The notes beneath the pieces are model-generated. The model was not told where the DNA came from. It saw only the letters and a program-made list of their open reading frames with translations, and searched no databases. A stretch of 43,181 nucleotides of DNA from Nitrospina sp. GTDB lineage: Bacteria > Nitrospinota > Nitrospinia > Nitrospinales > JACRGP01. The stretch spans positions 1-43,181 of the forward strand of contig JACAVV010000039.1 in the NCBI GenBank assembly GCA_024648695.1, written 5' to 3'. Shown piece after piece: positions 8,101 through 17,800 of the stretch. Numbering within the stretch: position 1 is the stretch's first letter; each line of letters begins with the position of its first letter. A program made the translations under genes and the position numbers.

Positions 8101-10821
8101 ATCGGTACCAAGGCATTTAATTTGGGCAATGGAAACTATGTCGTCCTCAGCCCTGATTGGGATAACGGAGGAACAGCAGATGCAGGAGCCGCGACCTTGT
8201 GCAATGGGACCAATGGAACTGTTGGGCCCGTCTCCAATGCCAACAGTATCATAGGTGAATCGGCCTCTACTTCATTAAGTACGGGTTTTATCGACGAAGA
8301 CCTTATCATCAGCGATGCCGCCTTTTTCACGTACTTTCCAGATGAAAACACCGGTACCGTTCGAATTAGTTGCAGTACTTCGAATCCTCTTTCTTATTCT
8401 TGTCTGCAGACCAGTTCACAAACTATTTCCCCGGCTTTTGTTACAGATATTTTAAATACAGGAACAGACGTGACTTTGCAGGCCAGCAATGATCTAACCA
8501 TCACCAGCGCCATCACAGCGAATAATGGGAGTGGTGATGGAGGCGCACTTACTTTGCAGGCAGGACGTAGCGTTTTGATCAACAATACCATCACAACCGA
8601 TAATGGAGCCCTTACTATTACAGGCAACGATCTGTTGGCGAATGGCGTGGAGGACGACGACAGAATGGCTGGGGATGCCACAATCACTATGAGCAACGGT
8701 ATTTCTCTAAATACTGGAACCGGTGCTATTAATATAGAAATGCGTCCAGGCACAGGTTTAACCAATAACGGCTGTGGGGGAATAAATCTTGAGTCGGTTA
8801 GTGGAGGGGCTATTACTGTAGACCATCAATGCAACGACTCAGGAATTAATATAAATAACACAATGAGTGGATCGACTTTCACATTTGATTCTGATAACGA
8901 TATTACATTTTCTGCGTCAGGGGATATAAACAGCACCGGCCCGGTAACCTTTCGTTGCGATTCGGATAACAATTCAGATGCCGGGTCTGGAGGTGCCTGC
9001 ACCATGGCCAACGGCACCGATATAAATTCAAGTGGATCGAATATAACTTTCAGTTCCGACGAAAGCATCACATTGGGTAACCTCACGACAAGCAGTTCTG
9101 ATAACCTCGGAATCAATCTCACATCGGTGAGCGGTAGCATTCTCGATGCCGGAACAACCGAAGAAAATATAAATGTTCCCAACGGAGGTTTTAAAGCAAC
9201 CACGGGGATAGACCTTGGAGCTTCCGGCAATCCCCTCGAAGGAACCGTCGGTTCTTTTAGCTTTGACGATGTTTCCGGCTCGGTCTTTTTCACAAGGGCT
9301 GGCACAACCGTGAGTTATGACACTTCCTCCAGTGATGGAGGAGAGTCTACGGCTACTGTAAACCTGCCCGTTTCGCTCAATCAAACCAATGGCACTTGCT
9401 CCGTAGATTATTCTGTATCAGGTGGTACAGCAACCGGAGGCGGCGCGGACTACACGCTGGCTTCAGGAACCTTGACCTTTCCAGCAGGTACACTTACAAA
9501 AAATATTGCCATTACAATTACCGATGATTCAGACGATGAAAATGACCAGACGATTGAAGTCACATTATCCAATCCGGTAAATGTTTCGCTGGGTACCAAT
9601 ACGGTACATACGTATACTATTCTGGATAATGATTTACCTCCGGTAGGGAATTTCGACAATAGCAGTTCGAACGATTTAGAGTCGGTTTCACCAAAACTTA
9701 TTCAGGTATCGTTGACCGGAACATCTGAAATCTCGTCTCTTGGAATCGATTTTTCAGTCACGAGCGGGACAGCCACAGGAGGCGGCACCGATTTTACGCT
9801 TGCCGCTGGAACTTTAACTTTCAATCCTTCTATTTCCACCCAGAATATTTCGATAGATGTTACTGATGACGCGGTGGATGAAGATAATGAAACCATCGTA
9901 ATCACCTTGACGGGTGCATCAATTGGAACCAACACAACACACACGTACACGATCGTCGATAATGACGGAGTTCCTACTGTAAGCTTTGATGACCCTGAAT
10001 CAAGCGACTCGGAAACTAACGGAAATGCAATCATACCCGTATCTCTTTCAAATAGTTTCGGGTCTACGGTCACCGTTGAATATTCGGTGACAGGAGGCAG
10101 TGCATCGGGAGGTGGAGTTGATTTTTCCCTGGCATCGGGTACCCTCGTTTTCGATTCCGGAATCACCACACAAAACATAACCATTCCCGTGACCATTGAT
10201 GCCTTCATTGAAAGCAACGAAACCATCGAACTGACCTTATCGAATCCATCCAATGCCGGGCTCGGAATATTTCCGGAACATACATTTACCATCAATGATG
10301 GCGGTGCACCGGTCATAGTAATAAACCAGGGAAAACAAGTGATCTCACCTTATTGGCAGGCAGATTCCGAAACCTATACATTCATCGGCGTATCGCATCC
10401 ATCGCTGTCTCAAATGAATTCCCAAATAGGCGTGAACTTGCAAGCCTTTACCAACTCTAATATAGCTTTGGATATTCCACTGGTATTCACCATTCAACCA
10501 AATGAAACGATAAAGGTTTTCATTGTCCAGAGCAATCATCCCTTCATAACACCGCAAAACTTGCCTGGCAGTTTGTTTCTCCTGGCCGGGTCAACCACAT
10601 CGGAACATGGGCAATTGAAGTTCTCTCCAATAGCAACCCAACCTTTCGACCTGGTTGGATTGGAAGGAACCTCAGGTCGCGGTTATGCCGATATCACCAT
10701 GCTGAACTACTGGGGAGCCGTTGTGGTGCAGGCCACGTCTACCGGATTCGCCATGGAATTCATTGGGGACATGAAAGACTCAAGAGCCCGAGGCACTCCC
10801 TTGTTCAGTGGTGTCAATTGA
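5149..10821 (+). CDS. large secreted adhesin-like protein: FHA-like region, 10 tandem repeats, three Calx-beta domains
   Basis: A 1890-residue protein preceded by a G-rich ribosome site (AGGGGG, ending 6 bases before the ATG). Residues 1-29 form a signal peptide ending in GVYA. Residues ~60-400 are a low-aromatic, Gly/Ile-rich beta-helix-like region ending in LLLDPKNIDV, a motif typical of filamentous-haemagglutinin-like proteins. Residues 449-1033 hold ten tandem repeats of 58-59 residues with consensus LxGSTANDxVG...NGNYVVxSPxWDNGGTADVGAVT. Residues ~1080-1370 return to beta-helix-like sequence. Residues ~1379-1721 hold three Calx-beta units, each with a GGxDFTLASGTLTF-type core and a TIxDND-type end. 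Residues ~1723-1890 are a C-terminal domain shared with the protein at 41574-43106. It is probably extracellular or surface bound, with adhesion or matrix roles; the export partner is not visible nearby. Confidence 0.85.
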   Translation: MKSRLWNLILPLFIICFFKVALFPLGVYASLGSSHEILSLKQVNTKKVILASELKSRGTNHFEIAQPSEHSRLLIEWDLPDSRDWPLSLMANGEIEIHSDTPLVLNSHTEITASHIQINAPQVDIQGNLKAPGGMISINSDDKLFFAGVSDVAGRQGGSILFNGQVVFISGLINADGEDQAGTIEISAKNILQAGQVSADSLKGPAGNIDFHFSHRYIDQLNSTVTASTTLGNSGGRIRLKGGDSGRLYSSGVHRVTGLGNESQGGEIQFLGEELILQGSRLDASGQSGGGRIRIGGDLQGKESLLQARKTSVSYASVLMADAREKGPGGDVVIWSTETTEFNGQVTADSPAKDGTVEISSKGQLKPGGSVSTGSLLLDPKNIDVNNTDATFPNITLTDPNPNGTDFGFSFHPLFGGDFVVTDPSDNIVASKSGAVYVFSQNGFLKQIITGAQANDEVGSGDITILTNGKYVVNSPKWDNGATVDVGAATLVNVSSGSLTVGATNSLIGSTANDEVGTTSVSLGNGSYVVISPNWDNGGTSDVGAVTFVDGTNGLIGAVSTSNSLHGSTANDQVGFLGATVLTNGNYVVRSNQWDNSGTADVGAVTFGNGSTGVSGAVDSSNSLIGSTANDQVGFPGVVALTNGNYVVRSNLWDDGGTADVGAVTFGNGSTGVNGAVDSSNSLIGSTANDGVGNSGLTALSNGNYVVISSFWDNGGAVDAGAVTLCDGSTGTFGAVDTSNSLHGSSSSDLIGFSGVVEVSNGDFFVQSPRWTNAGTFLAGAVTQVDGSTGLTGPVTTGNSLHGSSTNDQIGFTGTALSNGNYILQSPFWDDGGTADVGAVTWIDASTGRTGPVTKANSLHGTTASDGVGTNTVALGNGNFVVGSPGWDDGGTADVGAATWVDGSTGLTGPVTTSNSLHGTTASDGVGDDFLALSTPGSYVVIVDTWDNGGTADVGAVTFSNVSTGISGPVTTNNSLHGSTANDKIGTKAFNLGNGNYVVLSPDWDNGGTADAGAATLCNGTNGTVGPVSNANSIIGESASTSLSTGFIDEDLIISDAAFFTYFPDENTGTVRISCSTSNPLSYSCLQTSSQTISPAFVTDILNTGTDVTLQASNDLTITSAITANNGSGDGGALTLQAGRSVLINNTITTDNGALTITGNDLLANGVEDDDRMAGDATITMSNGISLNTGTGAINIEMRPGTGLTNNGCGGINLESVSGGAITVDHQCNDSGININNTMSGSTFTFDSDNDITFSASGDINSTGPVTFRCDSDNNSDAGSGGACTMANGTDINSSGSNITFSSDESITLGNLTTSSSDNLGINLTSVSGSILDAGTTEENINVPNGGFKATTGIDLGASGNPLEGTVGSFSFDDVSGSVFFTRAGTTVSYDTSSSDGGESTATVNLPVSLNQTNGTCSVDYSVSGGTATGGGADYTLASGTLTFPAGTLTKNIAITITDDSDDENDQTIEVTLSNPVNVSLGTNTVHTYTILDNDLPPVGNFDNSSSNDLESVSPKLIQVSLTGTSEISSLGIDFSVTSGTATGGGTDFTLAAGTLTFNPSISTQNISIDVTDDAVDEDNETIVITLTGASIGTNTTHTYTIVDNDGVPTVSFDDPESSDSETNGNAIIPVSLSNSFGSTVTVEYSVTGGSASGGGVDFSLASGTLVFDSGITTQNITIPVTIDAFIESNETIELTLSNPSNAGLGIFPEHTFTINDGGAPVIVINQGKQVISPYWQADSETYTFIGVSHPSLSQMNSQIGVNLQAFTNSNIALDIPLVFTIQPNETIKVFIVQSNHPFITPQNLPGSLFLLAGSTTSEHGQLKFSPIATQPFDLVGLEGTSGRGYADITMLNYWGAVVVQATSTGFAMEFIGDMKDSRARGTPLFSGVN
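6493..8247 (+). repeat. ten in-frame tandem repeats of 174-177 bp
   Basis: Inside the 1890-aa gene, units begin near 6493, 6667, 6841, 7018, 7195 and onward at the same spacing, each encoding 58-59 residues. They resemble the bacterial repeat family I know as DUF5650 (assignment from memory). Nucleotide similarity is uneven. The junctions of units 3/4 (near 6967-7024) and 4/5 (near 7143-7200) are almost identical, as are the starts of units 8 and 9 (near 7723 and 7898), which points to recent unit duplication. Confidence 0.85.
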
Positions 10822-10839
10822 ATCCGGTTTTTAATTTGC

Positions 10840-12378
10840 TCATTCAGATCCCTCTTCACGCAATTGGTTCTTCAAAATTTTACCCGTGGCATTTTTGGGG
10901 AGGGCATCGTGTTTTTCGATGATGTCCGGTGCCATGAATGCGGGCAATTTCTCGCGGCAATAGGTTTTTAATTCTGAAATATCTTCGTTCGCTCCCGGAC
11001 GAAACACGACGCATACCTTGACCTGTTCTCCCATCCTTTCATGTGGAATCCCTACAGCCGCAACCTCCGCAACGCCGGGATGATTCATCAATGCGTTTTC
11101 TATCGCTAAGGGAGACACGTTTTCTCCGGCGCGAATGATAAGATCTTTTTTTCTTCCGGCAGAAATATACAGAAGGTTATTTTCATCCAGATGACCCAGG
11201 TCTCCGGTTTTCAACCAGCCATCTGACGACAAAATTTCTCGGGTCTCATCGTCTCGATTCCAGTACCCTTTCATCACAGACGGTCCACGCACGCAGATTT
11301 CACCCACTTCTCCTTGAGACAATGGTTCCCCTGATTCGTTTAGTATTTTTGCCTCCAGGTTCGGCAACACGGGACCTACAGAACCAGGAACACTGCCGTC
11401 ACGATAGGTATTAACAGCAATCACCGGGGCGGTTTCGGTAAGCCCATAGCCCTCAATAACCGTTACATCCAAAACGGTTTCAACTTTTTCCAATAAAGCC
11501 CTGGGTAATGCCGCTCCACCGGAGATGCAATATTTAAGTGAAGAAACATCGTAACCACCGCGGCTGTATAGGTCGACCAAAAAGGAATAGATGGTAGGCA
11601 CTAAAGGAAGGATACTGGCTTTATGTTTATCAATGGCCCCCAGAATTGATTTAGGAGCAAATTGGGGTATCAGAATCAAGGTGCCTCCGGTCCGCAAAAT
11701 AATCAATGCAATGATGTTTCCAAAAGAATGGAACAGCGGTAGGGCCATGATCACCCGATCCTCGGGTTTAAACGGCAAATGCTCCAGCACGCCATCGGTA
11801 TTTATTTTAAATTGCGCTTCTTCCAGCATAACTCCCTTAGGGCGCGCGGTGGTCCCGGAGGTATATAAAATAACGTCTGGAATACCGGCAGGCCGTTCCA
11901 TGGCCTGCTTACCTTTTTCCGGGTCGCCGGAATCAACGAAAAGCTTGAACTCCACAGCACCCTGCCCCAGCAATTCAATATGCTCCAAAGGACCCACATA
12001 AATCTTGCGCGGAAACATCTGGAACACAGGAGCCGATTCCGGCTTCACAAAATGACCCGCCAAGACCAGCGTATCAATCCCCGAATCCTTCGCAATGAAT
12101 ACCAGGTCTTCGGGTTTCAACATAAAATTCAAGGGGATTACCGGCATTCTCTTCAACAGAGCGGCCAAATAGGCAATGATATACTCTTTCTGATTGAGGC
12201 ACAGAATGCCCATCTTGCTTTTGGAATGCACACCGATCCCTTCCAAAGCGCCTGCAAATTTTTCAATCTGTTCCAGCAATTGAGCGTAGGTGAGGGTTTC
12301 CGTCACGTCGATGATCGCCGGAGCATTGGGAGTATTTTGGGCATGTTCTTTTATAAATTGGTAGAATTCGCTGGACAT
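10840..12378 (-). CDS. AMP-forming acyl-CoA synthetase (fatty-acid-CoA ligase family)
   Basis: A 512-residue adenylate-forming enzyme expected to activate a carboxylic (probably fatty) acid with ATP and CoA. Visible motifs in order: the P-loop-like ILYTSGTTARPKGVM near 170, the adenine-binding YGLTETAPV near 310, GWLKTGDLG near 390, the hinge region GRKKDLIIRAGENVSP near 410, and the catalytic Lys motif LPKNATGKILKNQLREE near the C-terminus. Length is normal for the family. A GGGGAG ribosome site precedes the ATG. The gene lies 64 bases downstream of the methyltransferase on the same strand, so the two are probably co-transcribed. Chain-length preference cannot be read from the sequence. Confidence 0.9.
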   Translation of the reverse strand: MSSEFYQFIKEHAQNTPNAPAIIDVTETLTYAQLLEQIEKFAGALEGIGVHSKSKMGILCLNQKEYIIAYLAALLKRMPVIPLNFMLKPEDLVFIAKDSGIDTLVLAGHFVKPESAPVFQMFPRKIYVGPLEHIELLGQGAVEFKLFVDSGDPEKGKQAMERPAGIPDVILYTSGTTARPKGVMLEEAQFKINTDGVLEHLPFKPEDRVIMALPLFHSFGNIIALIILRTGGTLILIPQFAPKSILGAIDKHKASILPLVPTIYSFLVDLYSRGGYDVSSLKYCISGGAALPRALLEKVETVLDVTVIEGYGLTETAPVIAVNTYRDGSVPGSVGPVLPNLEAKILNESGEPLSQGEVGEICVRGPSVMKGYWNRDDETREILSSDGWLKTGDLGHLDENNLLYISAGRKKDLIIRAGENVSPLAIENALMNHPGVAEVAAVGIPHERMGEQVKVCVVFRPGANEDISELKTYCREKLPAFMAPDIIEKHDALPKNATGKILKNQLREEGSE

Positions 12379-12442
12379 TTTAAAACGTTCTCCCCTTCAG
12401 GTTTTTTGCAGGGTTTTAAATTTCAGGCCTTGCTGTTTTCCA

Positions 12443-13351
12443 TCACTTGTGAAACCAACGGGAATAAAATCCATTCGGCAGGTGAAGTTCCGAGCCGTGA
12501 TCGTATATATACATTTCACCGCAATCCAGTTGCCCCTGTCCCGGTGACACCAGATAAGTCAAAATCATATTCTCCAAAGTCAAGGAACTGAATCCGGGGG
12601 AATGAGTGGTCAGCAGAATGAAAAGAGGATTCTCCGCCAGCACATCCTTGCAATGGATCAATAACTCCGACAGAGTCTTCTCGATTTTCCAAACCTCGCC
12701 CTTGGGTCCACGGCCAAAAGTCGGCGGATCCATAATCAAAGCGTCGTAACGCCTGCCGCGGCGATGTTCCCGTTTTAGAAATTTGATCGCATCGTCGACA
12801 ATCCAGCGCACCGGACTTTCCTTAAAACCGGACCGCTCCAGGTTTTCCCGTGCCCAGGTCACGGAAGCTTTCGAAGCGTCGACATGGGTCACCTTGGCTC
12901 CCGTAGTCGCCGCGGCCAGAGTGCTCGCTCCGGTGTAACCGAAAATATTTAACACCTGCGGCGGATCACCCTGGAAATCCTTTAATTGCTCTTCGATCCA
13001 GATCCAGTTCAGTGCCTGCTCGGGAAACAAACCGATGTGGCCAAATCCTGTAGGCTGGACTTTAAAGGTTAGGTGACGAAACTTGATCGGCCATCCTTCC
13101 TTGGGAAAAGAAGAGAAAAAAGACCACTCGCCACCAAACTCTTTTCCCTTATAATAGGTGTATTCGCCTTTTGCCTTTTTCCATTCCTCCCCCGGCAAAC
13201 GCCGGGGCCAAATTGCTTGCGGAGCGGGACGAATGAAGCTGTAAGGTCCGAAGCTTTCCAACTTTTTAAAATCTCCAGCATCCAGCAAACGGTAATCAAA
13301 ATCTATTATAGGATACGGTGTATTTGAACCGATTTCTTTATCCTCCAGCAA
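12443..13351 (-). CDS. class I SAM-dependent methyltransferase (RlmI/RlmK-like)
   Basis: About 302 residues. The N-terminal part has the pattern YRLLDAGDFKKLESFGPY...RPAPQAIWP seen in a family of rRNA-methyltransferase-like proteins. The Rossmann core follows with motif I VLNIFGYTGASTLAAA (SAM binding), an acidic HVDASKASVTWARENL, and the DPPTFGRGPKG active-site loop typical of the RlmI/RlmK group. RNA cytosine or guanine methylation is the likely activity, but the substrate is not proven. The start used is a TTG at 13351 with no clear ribosome site; a TTG some 22 codons further in is an alternative. It is divergent from the efflux operon and upstream of the acyl-CoA ligase. Confidence 0.8.
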   Translation of the reverse strand: MLEDKEIGSNTPYPIIDFDYRLLDAGDFKKLESFGPYSFIRPAPQAIWPRRLPGEEWKKAKGEYTYYKGKEFGGEWSFFSSFPKEGWPIKFRHLTFKVQPTGFGHIGLFPEQALNWIWIEEQLKDFQGDPPQVLNIFGYTGASTLAAATTGAKVTHVDASKASVTWARENLERSGFKESPVRWIVDDAIKFLKREHRRGRRYDALIMDPPTFGRGPKGEVWKIEKTLSELLIHCKDVLAENPLFILLTTHSPGFSSLTLENMILTYLVSPGQGQLDCGEMYIYDHGSELHLPNGFYSRWFHK

Positions 13352-13435
13352 GAAAATGTTTTTTCAATTATTTGTTTGAAGCCTACAAGTAATTGATTAT
13401 AAAATAGTAACAAACTTTAAGGATCATTTAACCGA

Positions 13436-14863
13436 GTGAATTATATCAAACTTTTCAGGCCAGGAAAGAATGGATCCAGGGCATTCTTTCTGGCCTTGTT
13501 TTTTTTCTATATCTCAAGTTGCGGAAACTCTGAACCCGAAGCTCCTCCAAAAAAGCGGGAGCTTGTTTTACCGGTCGAAATTGGTAAAGTCATTTACCGC
13601 GACGTGGTCGATTCCGTTCGAACGGTGGGGAACCTGCAGGCGGAACAGCGGGTCACCCTCGCTTCGGAAATTAACGGCACGCTCATCAAGGTACCCGTCC
13701 GCGAAGGGCAAAGGGTGCGTGCGGGTTCGGTATTGGCGGTGGTCGATCCAAGCGAGTATGAATTGGAAGTCGAACGACTGCAAGCAGAATTGCAAATCGC
13801 TCAGCAGGAATACCAAAAAGCGCTGGAAGGATTACGTCCCGAGGAACAAGAGCGGCTGGAAGCCCAGGTTAAAGCGGACGAAAGTGCGCTCAATCTGGCG
13901 ACAAAGGAATTCCAGCGTACCGAAAAACTGGTAGCGGAAGGCGTTCTCGCCGTATCTCTCCTGGATGAAGCGCAGGACAAAATTCAACGTGCCCAGGAGA
14001 CATTGAAGGCCAGCGAGGCCGCACTGGTTGCCGGGCAAAGGGGACGCGACGAAGATATTCTGCAAAAAAAATCGGATCTGGATGCGGCCCAAAAGCGTCT
14101 TGAGATGGCGGAACTCAACCTTTCCAAAACCCGCATCGCCGCTCCCTTTAGCGGCATCGTTGTCATCAAACTCATCGAAAAAGGGGCATATGTGACTTCC
14201 GGAACACCGCTGTTCGAAATGATTGGTTCCTCCAAATTGAAAGCAGTGGTGGAATTGCCGCAGAGTTACCGTGGAAAACTGAAGCGGGTTAAATCGGTCA
14301 AATTAATCATTCCCGAAATCAATCTGGAATTCATTCAAAAAAGAAACCTGTCCCGAAAAATTCGGGTGATCCCGGACGCCAATATATTTTCCGGTAATAT
14401 TTCTGTTCAAATCGATATCGATAAGCCGTCCCGGGCCTTGTTTCCCGGCCTCACACTGGAAGCAGTTTTTGAATTTGATACTCGGAAACAAGTGCCTCAC
14501 GTCCCTTCCATCTCTCTGGTGATTGGAGAAAAAGGAACCGTGGTTTACCTGATGCAAAAGGGAAAGGCCCAGTTGGTTCCGGTAAAAGCTTTCAAGGAAC
14601 GGGACGATTATGTCGAGATCGAGGATTTCACCCATCAACTAAATGCTGAATCGCAAATAATCATGAGGGGATCGGGCGCCATATTCCCGGGTGCGAATGT
14701 GTTTCCCACCAATCTGGGGGAAAAACCCGGAACAGGAAAACCAGGTAAGGGCAAGCCTTCCAAAGGTAAACCGGCTCCTGCGAAACCCGGCAAGGGTCAA
14801 CCTCCTCAAGGCAAACCTGGCGACAAACAAGGGAAAGCCACCAAGGCAAATGAAACTCATTGA
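13436..14863 (+). CDS. RND efflux membrane-fusion (periplasmic adaptor) lipoprotein
   Basis: A 475-residue HlyD/AcrA-type adaptor that should link the inner-membrane pump encoded next to an outer-membrane channel. It begins at a GTG (AAGGA lies 12 bases upstream). A lipoprotein signal with lipobox ISSC gives a lipidated Cys near residue 29. The biotinyl-lipoyl half-motifs (RVRAGSVLAVVDP near 95; SKTRIAAPFSGIVV near 235) flank a long alpha-helical hairpin (about 105-230), followed by beta-barrel and membrane-proximal regions. The last ~45 residues are an unusual Gly-Lys-Pro-rich tail (repeats of the type GKPGKGKPSKGKP). The frame overlaps the RND gene by 14 bases, so translation is probably coupled. 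No TolC-like gene is visible in the window. Confidence 0.9.
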   Translation: MNYIKLFRPGKNGSRAFFLALFFFYISSCGNSEPEAPPKKRELVLPVEIGKVIYRDVVDSVRTVGNLQAEQRVTLASEINGTLIKVPVREGQRVRAGSVLAVVDPSEYELEVERLQAELQIAQQEYQKALEGLRPEEQERLEAQVKADESALNLATKEFQRTEKLVAEGVLAVSLLDEAQDKIQRAQETLKASEAALVAGQRGRDEDILQKKSDLDAAQKRLEMAELNLSKTRIAAPFSGIVVIKLIEKGAYVTSGTPLFEMIGSSKLKAVVELPQSYRGKLKRVKSVKLIIPEINLEFIQKRNLSRKIRVIPDANIFSGNISVQIDIDKPSRALFPGLTLEAVFEFDTRKQVPHVPSISLVIGEKGTVVYLMQKGKAQLVPVKAFKERDDYVEIEDFTHQLNAESQIIMRGSGAIFPGANVFPTNLGEKPGTGKPGKGKPSKGKPAPAKPGKGQPPQGKPGDKQGKATKANETH

Positions 14864-17800
14864 CCATTCCATTCGGAATTACCATACCGTCATCGTCATG
14901 ATGGTCCTTACGGTGGTGGTTGGCATCATTTGCTTTCAATCCCTGCCCCGGCAACTGAAACCCACGGTCGAGAGCCCAATCATAGAGGTAGCCACCACTT
15001 ACCGTGGCCTTTCCCCCAACGAGGTGGAACGGAATATCACGCGCAGACTGGAAGACCAGCTGGAAAGCGTTGAAGGACTCAAAAAAATGGTGTCCAGCAG
15101 TGTGCACGGGCAAAGCACCATCACTCTGGAGTTCGACTGGGGAGTCGATAAAAACCTGGCCATGCTGGATGTGAACAACAAACTGCAACAAGTCAAGGAT
15201 TTGCCCGTTTTGGCTGACAAGCCAACTATCAAATCGGTTTCCAGCGACAACTCCAATCCCATCATGTGGATCATTTTTCAGAAACCCGATCCGCAAATGC
15301 CCACTCTGGATCAGAACTATATGTTCAAGGTAGGCGAAGACATCCTGCGTCCCGTTCTCCTCCGCGTGGAAGGGGTTTCCGATGTCTGGCATTTTGGTGG
15401 TGAAGAACGTGAAATGCGTGTGGAGTTTGATCCCTACGCCCTGGCCCGGCTCCATCTTACTTATGACGATGTGATCTCGAAGCTGTCCCAGGAAAACCAG
15501 AACACGCGCGCGGGCTTTCATGATGAGCCTAAAAGGGAATACACCGTCCGCACGATGGGCGAATTTAAAAATCCGGAAGAAATCCTGAATACCGTCATCA
15601 AACGCGACGGTAAAAAAACGATCACGGTTCGTGAATTTGCCCATGTCGAGGATAGTTACAAACGACGGACATCCATCGTTCGCATCAATGGCCAGATTTC
15701 GAACGCTTTTGGCATCATTCGCAAAGCCGGGGCGAACGTGGTAGAGACTTGTAACGCCACTGCTAAAACCATTGAGCGATTGAACAAAGAGCTGATCAAT
15801 CGTGGTATTCCCATTAAATTGCAGATCGTTTATCAGGATGTGGAATACATCGACGAAGCGATGGAACTGGTGCAATCCAATCTGGGATTGGGAGCCATTT
15901 TAGCCGTATTGGTCCTGCTGGTGTTTCTGGGTTCAGCGCGGTCCGTGCTCATTGTCGGCATCAGCATACCCATCAGCCTGGTGTCCGTGTTCATCATTTT
16001 AAAATTGCTGGGGCGATCCATAAACATCATTTCATTGGCCGGAATGGCTTTCTCGGTGGGAATGGTTGTCGACAACTCGATTGTGGTGTTGGAAAACATC
16101 TTTCGCCATATGGGCATGAAAAAGGGCAAACTGAAAGCCGCTTACGATGGAGCAACAGAAGTATGGGGCGCGGTTCTCGCTTCCACCTTAACCACTCTGG
16201 CGGTTTTCCTCCCAATCGTCTTCATTCAGGAAGAAGCGGGCCAGTTGTTTCGAGATATCGCCATCACCATCAGCGCAAGCATCGCCCTTTCCCTGCTTGT
16301 TTCAATCACCGTGATTCCCACCCTGATTCCGCTGTTATTCAATTTACAACCCGGTGACCCCCTGCCCACAGGATTTTTCCACCGGATTCTGAAACCTTTA
16401 ATAAGGATTGGCCAATGGGTTTCCAATGTTTATGCGGGAATAATGAATCGCTTACTGGATCGGGGATTTTTCCAAGTATTAGCGAAACTGGGCATTGTCC
16501 TCGGAGTGACTGGTGTATTAATTTGGAGTGTGTCGATACTGCCCGACCCGGATTATCTGCCTTCAGGAAACAGTAAGATGGTATTCATGTTTATTGAGCC
16601 CGTGGCGGGTATTCCCGTGGAAAAGAATATGAAATTCATAAAACCCTTTGAACGCGAACTGGTTCAAATGGATGATGTGGAAAATAATTTTCTGGTATTT
16701 TCTTCCCGATTCAATGGTGGCGGAGCCATGGTCTATACCGACCTCGCCCGGGGGCAACGGGGAGAGGTCAAAATGGCTCTGAAGTCCGGAGAAATAGGTG
16801 GAAGGATTTTTAAGATTCCCGGCTATCGTTTCGCCTTTGCATCGCAACGGCCTATTTTCAGTTCGGCTTCAAAATCGTTCGATGTCGAAATAACGGGACC
16901 GGACATCCTTAAACTCAAAGACCTCGTTATACAAATGGTTGGGCAAATTTCAGGATTGGAGGGAATCGATTCGGTGCGTCCCGAAATGAAGCTCAACAAC
17001 CCGGAACTACGGTTTCTGCCCACACGCGAGAAGGATGCCCGGTTGAATCTCGGTATGCCGGAAATCGGCGATATCATTGAATCCTTAAACGCCGGCAAAT
17101 ACCTGGGCGAATTTAACGATCGTGGGGAACCGATTGATTTCGTTTTTGTCCAGGATTCAAAGAACAAACTGGGATTGAACGATTATCAAAGTTTACCCGT
17201 TTGGACCGATGAAGGAATCATGACCCATCTCGGCCATTTGGTCGATGTGAAAATCGATACCGGTCCCGCCCGCATCGACCACATCGAAAAAGAGCGGTCC
17301 ATGAAACTCATCGTGGGTGTAAAAAAAGACAAACCTATGCAACCGGCCATCAATATGGTCGAGAAAAATGTTCTCACTCCCATACGCAGGACCCTGGGGG
17401 AAGAATACGGCCTGCGCATTGGAGGGTCCGCTGACGAATTGGCCTCGACGCAACAATCTCTGTTGGGTAGTTTCTATTATGCGGTCGGCTTCATTTACTT
17501 GTTGATGGTCGCCCTGTTTAAATCCTTCCTGCGACCATTGATCGTCATGCTCACAGTAATATTAGCTATATCAGGCGCATTTATTGGGATCGCCGCAAAC
17601 AACCTTTTGCAGAGGTTTTTTATTAATGGAATTCTGGGAGAGTTCAATCATCCCGATCCCGAATCCCTATCCTCCCAATGGAACTGGATCACTTTCGACA
17701 TTCTGACCCAATTGGGAATCATCATATTAGCGGGCATCGTGGTCAACAACGCAATCCTGATCGTGCATCAAACTCTCAACAACATTCGCTCCGGCATGGA

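Noticed and set aside
6493-8247. CRISPR-like periodicity
   Set aside because: The 174-177-bp repeats are in frame, encode conserved residues and lack short identical repeats with unique spacers.
14661-15875. 404-codon minus-strand open frame
   Set aside because: It is antisense to the adaptor end and RND gene, which have clear family motifs; its text is low-complexity and matches nothing.
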